64,000 nucleotides of DNA, from the NCBI GenBank assembly GCA_032622095.1, contig CP136068.1, positions 119,275,509 to 119,339,508 of the forward strand, given 5' to 3'. The first letter of the stretch is position 1. Each line of letters opens with the position of its first letter. This document shows, one piece after another, positions 56,301-64,000 of this stretch. The notes below the pieces were generated by a model that worked only from the letters and a program-made list of their open reading frames with translations, had not been told where the DNA came from and did not search any database. This stretch comes from Siphonodentalium dalli. Taxonomy: Eukaryota; Mollusca; Scaphopoda; Gadilida; Siphonodentaliidae. Both the position numbers and the translations under genes were made by a program.

Positions 56301-56420
56301 CCAAGATGGCGGCGTCTCAAATTCAAGATGGCGGCGCCCATGTTGAAAAGCGATCTTAGTATAAGGACGACCAGCGCATGCGTTGCTACGTTGCTGCGCC
56401 CAGCTGGTCGTACTTAAAAA
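56301..56420 (+). promoter_or_regulatory. YY1/NRF1-like GC-rich cluster, possible promoter or 5' UTR
   Basis: Two CAAGATGGCGGCG words (56303-56315 and 56325-56337) match the YY1 site, which in animals often overlaps the start codon. AGCGCATGCGTTGC follows at 56371 (NRF1-like), inside an inverted repeat ACGACCAGC (56365-56373) / GCTGGTCGT (56402-56410). The first ATG (56306) opens only 17 codons (MAASQIQDGG..). No TATA box. It may be a TATA-less promoter, or a repeat that carries such sites. Confidence 0.4.
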
Positions 56421-56989
56421 CAAATTCACCTACACGGTGTAGTGTAAATTATGAGTTACGTCACAAGTAGGCACGCTCGCCTGTTAAATCGGCGCTCGCG
56501 AACTGTGAAATAATGTAAAGAACGATTACGCATGGAATCAAGTAATTGCTAATTTTTCTGTTGTTACGTTAATTGACCAAAGAACGAATACAATCGCATG
56601 AAATAAGTATAGACACATATTTTCAGACGACATAATCAAGTTATGCATTGAAAAGAGTCACATAATGACATAATTGCTATACAATGCTATATGCTAGAGA
56701 GAGACTGAGGCTATATACAATACTTTTATACTCTTTGATGTGAATATCAATTTTGCTTGGCAACCCATATATAAGTGACGATATGAATACTGTAATCTTT
56801 AATTACGTGCATCGGTTCATTACACAAACAAAACTCTTCGATCTCGACGTCTGAGATGTGTTGTGCAAACAGAAGTAAGCGAAAACGAATTATCTACATA
56901 TAATTGATGATATATCGCCCTTGATGTTAAAACAGTTAAATCTAGATCGAACCCAGCATGCACATGCAATACCTTTATCTATTCCTTCA

Positions 56990-57110
56990 TCCCATCTCTC
57001 TGATACACTTTATACAGTTACTCTCTCATTTTTCTCAACCTCTCTCTCCCTCCACACATCTCCCAATCTCTACAGTTTGCTTAATTTCAATCTCTCTATC
57101 GCGTGTTTAT
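56990..57110 (+). repeat. (TC)n-rich stretch
   Basis: Irregular CTCTCTC runs; the two overlapping frames here are low-complexity artefacts. Confidence 0.7.
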
Positions 57111-57134
57111 ATCGCTGTTCCTTCTTTCATGCAT

Positions 57135-57545
57135 AACATACAAGAAAACCATAGTCAGAAATGGTAAAGCCACCAAGATCATATTATTAGCCATAAATAT
57201 AAATTATAATATAAAATATATTGGTTACATGAATGCACCGCCTCAGAATTCCGTTAAAAGTAATCCTTCAAATTATTACAAAAAAACTACGGCTTTTTAC
57301 TGCAAGTTTCTCATTCACCACACCAAAAAGCTTCTAAATTCGGATCACAACTCGGAGGTATTGTGTTCCCACCAAGAGTGTATGGCCCAGCCATTGTTCA
57401 TACATAAACGTCGAAAGCAATTAACGCTGTCATAATGGTTGCATACTGCAACTATAAGACATCCAGCGAATACACACCCCACGAAAACCCGAAATGTGTT
57501 GTCCTGCGAGATATCCCATCGTTATGGCTCAATTTGACACGGCCA
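57135..57545 (-). repeat. Dispersed repeat, inverted copy (partner 42690-43225)
   Basis: The complement matches the plus copy over most of its length but lacks the (TA)n tract. See 42690-43225. Confidence 0.75.
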
Positions 57546-57584
57546 GATTAGCCTTTCTACAATATCCTAAAACAATAAAGCTTC

Positions 57585-57905
57585 TCAACTCATCGGCATA
57601 GTCAATAGAACTTTCACGAACTTGGACATTTCAACTACAGCTTTTACCGGACTCGGGTCGCAGTACAACTTTAACACGTCCCAAAATAACCGCATTCGGG
57701 GTAGCACTACAGCTTGTAAACGACCCAATCTATTTATAAAACCTACATCTGCCCACGTAATATTTGGCCAACAGTATACACCGGTGGCGTTAATGAAACA
57801 ATCCCAAACTCCAGGCAAAGTTATCTCCCATCGCTCCGCTATATCGCAGTGATAACGTAGATGACGCTGTATGGAGTTTGAAACAATCCATCACTTCTAC
57901 TGTAA
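57585..57905 (-). pseudogene. Open minus-strand frame, weak glutathione S-transferase resemblance
   Basis: From about 57895 leftwards to TGA 57585-57587 one frame is open for ~100 codons. It contains ATGVYCWPNITWADVGFINR and VKAVVEMSKFVKVLL. TWAD followed by an (I/V)xFIN segment and a KAVVE-type helix recalls the C-terminal domain of sigma-class GST. The match is short, and the stretch carries a word (CAGTATACACCGGTGGCGTT) similar to 1343-1365, which suggests repeat DNA. I give it as a weak candidate only. Confidence 0.2.
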
Positions 57906-58014
57906 GTTGTCATTACTTGTACATAGCTATATTTTTTATATCATATTGCCTTGCTCTTGTCAACATAGGATTTGATTATATTCAGTGTTTTGACAATGGG
58001 GAGAGGATGTTATT

Positions 58015-58098
58015 GTAAGTGACAGCACTTGTCAGCCCACCCCTTTGTCTGTGTATATGTTTATATTATGCAATGAGCAAATAAAATATGTTTAAACC
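58015..58098 (+). mobile_element. Probable retroelement 3' end (AATAAA + TATGTTTAAACC)
   Basis: ACAGCACTTGTC, CCCACCCCTTTGTCTG and AATAAAATATGTTTAAACC parallel 12560-12645. No coding region upstream. Confidence 0.4.
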
Positions 58099-59200
58099 AA
58101 TGAAAGAAATCAGGAGGAAGGATCTCGTTCTGATTGTGGTTTAGAGAGCCTTCTGCTTCATTGGTCTGCATAAAAAGATGGTCCATTAATTTAATACGTG
58201 TGTGGAATCATTATATTCACCAAAATATGATAAAGGCGAAAATATTTTTGCAATTTAAGATCTACTCTACTCCAACTTTCGCATTTTAGAAATATCACGG
58301 ACATGTCATGCTATACATCATAAAATAGCATCGCAATTGACCATATATATAGGGCTAATCAAGCACTTTATTCAGCAACTGTCCAGAGGGAAGAGCGAAT
58401 CTTACCACAGCTTGTATGCATATGTCGAAGTGACTTAGTCGGACAGGTGCGTAGCCCAATGTGTCAACAGAAGCATCGCAGCCATGTCGCAGCTGACTCA
58501 ATTTTAAAAAAGCGCGGATTTGTGATACCTGCACGGATTGAGAATGTAACCCAATTCGTCTCTATTTTCACAAATCATGTTTCCAAATTAGCAGATAAGT
58601 AGTTTTAGCAAGAACATATGATTTATCGCTGGTAATCCACGTTGGATCCGAAGAATAAACTGAATATCACGACTATTCAACACAGACATGATATCCCAAA
58701 CAACAACAATAATAACAGCAATGTACCAGGCCTATTCGCGTCACCTAACAGAAAAGAGCGTTCCGTGTTAGTTTTATTTATATATGGTAGAAATAAGGAG
58801 CGTTTGTCCTTCCTTCGGAAGGATATGTCGGAGTGACAATATTTTCTCTAATGTATATCAGCGGAATTAGATTTGAAGAACTCTTTTCATTTGAATAAGA
58901 TTTTTTTTTTATATATAATTATGTTGAATATTTTAGGTTGAAAAAATATGGAGCCTTTTTCACGAAGTTTCTGTTAGTTTTGGACTCGGGATTCCTCAAA
59001 GTCGTCCCCGTTTCATGTGTCGCATAAGGGAAAATTTATGAATCAGAGTTTTGAATAGGACGTCTTTGATACGGATAGTTTGTTGAGATCTGAGCGTGTA
59101 CAATATTCGTTCATAGTTCGCGCATTAAATGTTTGATGGACAAATTCGTGGTGCTTTGTTATCAGTTGGTCACTGGTCGGGGTTAGGTTTGAGATGGGGT
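58099..59200. other. No recognisable feature
   Basis: No frame or shared repeat that I can support. Confidence 0.45.
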
Positions 59201-60499
59201 AGTCACGACAGGAATACGGCTTTAGTATACATAATATCTATATGGCATGTATCGAATGTATCGAAGTTGTGGGAATCAACAGCGCATAATATACGCCACA
59301 ACTTACGTTTTATGTGAGATCTGGTGACAAGCAGTTAGTCATAAAATAAGAATGTCGAAGGACCTGAACTCTGGTATTTCTCAGAGGATTTTCAACATTG
59401 GTTCAGTTTTTGAATAAGTGCGTTCCATAGATAATATAGTTTGGTTCAATTTGACAAACAAATAATTTTTGAACCACTGATCACACCTCCCCCAAAATAC
59501 CCCAACCTCACCCGACAGTCACGAAACTTGGCTTGATTTGTGATCTCACACACCCTATATAACACAGCTGTACATGATATACGCCACAAATTACGACGGT
59601 TACGGAGGAGATATGTGATGGTGATAAGCAGTTAATTCCAAAAATCTGAATTACGAGTGGGCCAAACATGTAACTGTTTTTTTCTTGAGGGATTTTCAAA
59701 ATTCGTTAACCTATACGAACGTCTTGATCCAAGAAATTGAATTATCCAGTTTGGTGGGAATCAACAGAAATATATATATATATTGAAAAATCATTTGCCC
59801 CACCATTATCAAGAAATGTATAACCGACCCTGTCCAAAATATTTTTGTGTAGTATATTGGCAACGGCCAGCAAAACCAGGCCAGGCATGTGCTGGAAATG
59901 TCAATATCAAGTAAAGTGCAGTTGACAACCATACAATTCTGATGAAGTTTCTTGGCCTACCAAGAAAATCAGAATAGTATAAAGACAACCATGTGTTTTC
60001 ACCCGGCTGTGTATTCTAAAAACTATGCGGCAAACCGAAGCGTGTAAAGGCACTTTAACATAGCCAAATTATGACAAATCCACTTTACCAAAGCCAGCCC
60101 AATGCTTCACAAAAGCGGGCTAATCCCATGGCAGTCTTAGTAAACTTAGCGTACATTTGCTCCCAGACTCGCGCACGGTACGTGCGCGACTAGCAATTGT
60201 ACTTCGAAATTTATTTACGACTGATCCCATGGCTGACCATGTATTCTAGGAAACTGCGTTAAGTTCCCAGAAATGATTGACATAAAATGATTCGCGTAAG
60301 AGCACACCATTTATTTGGAGTCGCGCGTTCGTGGCTGATATTTCACTGCATTTCGTTTTACGTCTATGTTCCTTAAAGGGGAGTGAAACCTAGATACATA
60401 TATTTGGAAGGATATATTCGTTGGTTTAATTATTGGTCTCTTACTCGGTGAGTACTATACGCTGTTAACAAAATTAAAATTAATAGCACACTCTGCACA

Positions 60500-60620
60500 T
60501 TCAAAGTCAAAGTCAGATAGTTTTATTGCATATCAATGGATATCAATACATTTATTGCATATACAAATTTTAAACTTTCAAAAAACAATTCAATTGAATT
60601 AAGGTCCCTGCATTAGAGTG
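60500..60620 (-). mobile_element. LINE 3' tail fragment, minus strand
   Basis: The complement reads GCAATAAAACTATCTGAC then TTTGACTTTGA, a common LINE 3' terminus with a hexanucleotide-type tail. It interrupts GCACACT..GTGT..AACCCCTAA, which is uninterrupted in the left duplicate at 36092-36125. TGCAYAT-like words at both sides could be the target duplication. Confidence 0.6.
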
Positions 60621-61506
60621 TGTAAACCCCTAATTGTTTTGAACGACTCTGATTGTAACGAATGTGTATGTTATGCATTGCTGGAATGGCCCTTTTAGTC
60701 CATTTCAGCTCAACTTGACAAATAGTAGAGCCGCTTTTGTTTCAAAAATGTAACATGACCCCGCGGTCAGGTAGAACAAGTTAATACCAAGTTATTTCGA
60801 TTTGCTATCATATTACGCACATGGAAAAGATCGTGTACAACAAATTTTCGGCGTGGCAACATTTTAAAGCGCCTTCTTGTCCGTAAAATCGGGTAATATT
60901 ACGTTTTTGTGAAATTTTCTTCCAACAGTATATTTAATATTTAACCCACCAATGCAGGGTTGAAAATTATATACTCAATGTGTTTCCCCGTATATTGCCC
61001 TGGTATAATATGGGACCATTATCGCAAGTTTTCGTCGAAATATGAACCAGTACATATTTATATGTCAAATTAATGATCGACCTTTTGCTTTTAATCGCCG
61101 TAGAATTGTGTTACGTTCGATATGTTCAATCGTCACATGTATACAAAACAATTTGTATTCGAACTACCCTTCAATCTGGGGTATGACCTTAATGGGAAAG
61201 TTCTATATTGGTCCCATTAGCGCGCGAGTAAATTTACAACACCCCCAAAAATGATTGAACATCGAGAATAATCAAACATGAAAATGACCAGGGGTTACTC
61301 GATTGGTGCCCTCTTTGTCCCACACATATAGTGCCGATATAATTTGAAGCGATAATCGACAATGTTCTTCATAATTGGAACCAGTGATGGTTTATGTGTC
61401 AACATGTATATATTCTGTGCATTTTGTTTGTGGGGGTAACTTTTCAGGATTTAGTCGGAAATATGGCTTGTTGCCATTCACCGGAAAGCTCTCAGCAATC
61501 CTATTA

Positions 61507-62220
61507 ATATGGGCCACCGTTCTTCTATTTATTACATTTAAGTTATGTAAATAAGTAACTTTATGATATAACTAAATGAATATATGATATCACATTATCG
61601 AATATATGATATCATTAAATATGTTATGATATAACTAATTCCAATTTGTGATATCATAAATTCATTTTTTTAATATCACAAAATCGAGTTATTGTTATCA
61701 CAAAATAGTAAGCATTCAGTGATATCATATCGATTTTTTGATATCATAAATTCATTTTGTGATATCATAAAATTGTATTTGTGATATCCCTAATTCATTT
61801 TGTAATATCAATAAATATAGCATGGCATAGCTGGATTACTATTCCATCAAAGGTTTGTGATATCATTAAGTCATTTTGCGATATCACTACTATACTTCCC
61901 CAACATATTTGGATATCACAATATCGAATTATTGATATCACTGAATTCTTACATATTTTGTGATATCCATAATTCGATTTTATGATATCTAAAAATGAAT
62001 TTATGATACTACAATTTGGAATCAGTGATATCCATGAATCATTTAATAATATCATGTATTCATTGGTGATATCGTATATTCATTTAGTGATATCATAAAT
62101 TGAATTATAGATATCGCACAATATGTAATAAATAGAAGAACGGCGCCCGTGAATCCATGCATTAGTGATGTCATACAATCGATTATGTGATATAATGAAA
62201 TAACTAGTATTTATTGATAT
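61507..62220 (+). repeat. GATATC palindrome array, right copy
   Basis: Same composition and same imperfect inverted ends as the left array (GGCCACCGTTCTTCTATTTA at 61511; ATAAATAGAAGAACGGCGCC ending near 62149). It is shorter than the left copy, so palindrome number differs between paralogues. Confidence 0.85.
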
Positions 62221-62469
62221 CACAATATCCGTGCCAAATGGAGCGATGGGATATCTCGTATGATATCACATATCGGGTTTTCGTGGATGTATCTTTTAGA
62301 TATCCTGGGGGATGGCAAATAAGAAATCGCTCAAATTGAACCGAAATGTAGCGTAATTATAGTACTTAGTTTGCACAAGATGCCGATATATGGCCATATA
62401 ATCATGATTCCTACCCGCCTTCCCGAACATTTGGCACAGTTGACTCTCAATTGTCCATCAAAACAGATG

Positions 62470-62880
62470 CATAGAAGAAAGAAGTAAAATATTATTTGTC
62501 ATTATATTGAGGAGATACATATATTCTTACAAAAAACGATGGACCTTGATCCGTCAGATGATGACATGTTGGAATGGCTCATGTATTATAACGAAATTGA
62601 GTCTTCCCTGTTCAAGATATCCCCCCTTAAAAGAGGATTTCTTTCATTGTTTAGATCAACTTAAAATATCGCTCTGTGTCGAGCACATGTAGCTGTTTTA
62701 TAGCAACATTTATTTTAAGCTGAGAATAATTAGCCAGTATAGCACCATGAACAGAGGCGCACCTGAACTTTCTTTAAAACATATATGTCGTCATGGAGAT
62801 AATTATGATAACCATGTGTCCTCAAAATATTAGTCTAACCCACTAGATTGATTCATACATCTCTATAGATATAAACCTAA
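62470..62880 (+). repeat. Dispersed repeat, partner of 17470-17961
   Basis: Same word order as the left partner, without the (GATT)n expansion. The 61-codon frame at 62507 is not shared. Confidence 0.6.
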
Positions 62881-63027
62881 TATACCATTCCCGGGATACA
62901 ATACATCGGGCCCCTTATTAACTCCCTTCTAGCCGGCCACAAGAGCGCGCTGTTAATTAACGTGTTATCTCACCGGAAGGTAGGGTCTCGTTTGGATCAT
63001 CGCCGCAGTGCATATAGGCAGGTAACA

Positions 63028-63165
63028 TGAAACACACACACACCCTCTCTCACACACACACCCTCACACCCTCCCTCACTCACACACACACACACACCCT
63101 CTTCCTAACACACACACCCCCCACACACACACCTTCACTCACACACCCTCACACATACACATATA
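63028..63165 (+). repeat. (AC)n / ACACCCTC microsatellite
   Basis: Compound CA tract with CCCTC interruptions. Confidence 0.95.
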
Positions 63166-63204
63166 TGACACTAATTAATGGGATGTAATATGACAACTGC
63201 CGTA

Positions 63205-63648
63205 CGGTAAAATGGGGTGACTTTGCCACCAACGGGGTGACTTTGCCACGTCACTGAGAAAAAGTTAAGAATTAACAGCTCAGCACCAATAACCAGATAG
63301 CAAAATGTTTCATATGTACTAATGATTTTACAAGTTCAGATTATATCACATGTGGCACAAAAATTGATGTATACAAATTCTGAAGGTCAAGGTCAACACG
63401 CGACCTTTATAGAACATTTTGGCAAATTTTCTACATAACTCCAAATTTGTAGGGTTTCTTCGAGACCAGCAATGATACACACCTAAGGGAAAGTTGATGT
63501 TTATTGCTATTTGGTCTTGTTTCCATGAATATATTAACTTTTTCCTGGTATTAGATTATTTAGTTGTAATTTGGAAAAAAACAAATTTCCATGTGAGAAT
63601 TGAAATCGCTCGGGGTCACTTTGCCATAGTGGCAAAGTAACCCCGCAT
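63205..63648. mobile_element. Small TIR-like repeat with GGGGTGACTTTGCCAC ends
   Basis: GGGGTGACTTTGCCAC occurs twice at the left (63214 and 63234). The right side holds the hairpin GGGGTCACTTTGCCA-TAG-TGGCAAAGTAACCCC (63612-63644). Left and right are inverted relative to each other, so the 0.44-kb unit may be a MITE with duplicated, self-complementary ends. Confidence 0.6.
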
Positions 63649-64000
63649 TAAATTAGAACAGAAAATTTTACAAGCCACATATATTTATATAGAATCTATC
63701 ACTTTACTTCAGTTAATACTGTTATTAGTATAAAACTTGCATCTTCATGTATAAAAATTTAGCATGGTATTTCTTAATAAGCCCTATTGCATAAAAACTG
63801 CAAAAAGCCTATAGATGGATATTTTTACCATTGAAGGCAATACCGTTTCGAACCAATAGAATACATGTATTTGTACCATTTTAGAATCATAGGTTTTATT
63901 CAGCCATGACTGTGGTGAACATTAAGTTACTAAGGCATTATCAAGCTCACAAATCTTCTCATTGCTTGGTAAACCTGCTGTTATGTGGATTTCAGTCATT
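63649..64000. other. No recognisable feature
   Basis: AT-rich flank to the end of the window. Confidence 0.45.

Larger units (their letters stand above)
55134..59499. other. Block specific to the right duplicate
   Basis: This 4.4 kb is absent between 35215 and 35220 of the left copy. It holds a poly-C/GTGGCGAC trace of the hAT MITE (55198), inverted copies of a TTGGGGTnAAA/GAATTCTGGAAT module (55555-55640 and 55940-56050, compare 32640-32700), the promoter-like cluster at 56300, the inverted dispersed repeat at 57135, and a degenerate extra copy of the duplicated segment at 59200-59490. Confidence 0.65.
59200..62300 (+). repeat. Segmental duplication, right copy, second part
   Basis: From 59500, collinear with 35220-36120 and then 37350-39600 of the left copy; 59200-59490 is a decayed partial repetition of the same start. 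The hAT MITE of the left copy is absent and a LINE tail (60500-60620) is present instead. It ends in the GATATC array and the fragment at 62240-62300. Confidence 0.85.

Noticed and set aside
57585-57905. Firm call of a glutathione S-transferase exon
   Set aside because: Only TWAD and one helix-like stretch match, no N-terminal domain exons were found, and part of the DNA resembles a repeat; kept only as a weak candidate.
1-64000. tRNA or rRNA genes
   Set aside because: No cloverleaf with a convincing B box (GGTTCGAATCC-type) and no rRNA core motif was found by eye; a covariance-model scan would be decisive.

Overview
The window reads as AT-rich, intron/intergenic-type DNA from an invertebrate animal, most likely a marine mollusc and probably a bivalve. 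No intact host gene is visible. The animal call rests on LINE reverse transcriptase, a metazoan-type tyrosine recombinase, Helitron, hAT and TTAA-type elements and abundant microsatellites. The molluscan call is an inference from remembered repeat types: pearl/HINE-like Helitrons with central tandem repeats, and a repeat ending in a hairpin built on TAGCTC..GGTGAGCTA. It is not proven here. None of the many 60-100 codon open frames has convincing coding character except those listed.

Layout. 1-1.1 kb: 3' part of a LINE running in from the left edge, with a stem-loop plus ATG-microsatellite tail. 1.4-5.7 kb: a distant inverted pair enclosing a TTAA-flanked element, which itself holds three head-to-tail non-autonomous Helitrons with 122-bp tandem repeats. 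6.7-12.0 kb: a nest of mobile elements whose target duplications can be read exactly: a TTAA MITE split by a hAT-like element, abutting at a shared TTAA a piggyBac-like element that holds a second copy of the same MITE. 13.6-15.7 kb: a decayed tyrosine-recombinase element with the order A1-YR-B1-A2-B2, as in Ngaro/PAT split direct repeats. 15.7-17.3 kb: a degenerate alternating A/B satellite-like array. 18-24 kb: a TIR element, foldbacks, a long inverted repeat and a 20-bp palindromic minisatellite. 28.6-29.2 kb: an unrecognised frameshifted coding remnant.

32.3-39.6 kb and 51.3-62.3 kb are two direct copies of one ~7-kb segment. They differ by mobile-element insertions (a hAT MITE in the left copy; a Tc1/mariner-like element, a neighbouring insertion, a LINE tail and a ~4.4-kb block in the right copy). 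The segment ends in an array of GATATC palindromes. Between the copies lie a Harbinger-like TIR element (40.9-42.3 kb), a LINE RT remnant (minus strand, ~44 kb), a second A/B array (44.5-45.3 kb), a second Helitron pair (45.9-46.9 kb) and low-order repeats. 56.3 kb holds a small GC-rich YY1/NRF1-like cluster that could be a promoter.

The window is best understood as a layered record of transposition and segmental duplication. The most informative points are the YR element with split direct repeats, the fully resolvable nest, the Helitron repeats carrying NRF1-type palindromes, and two neighbouring hairpins that share an apical core but have different, mutually paired stems.
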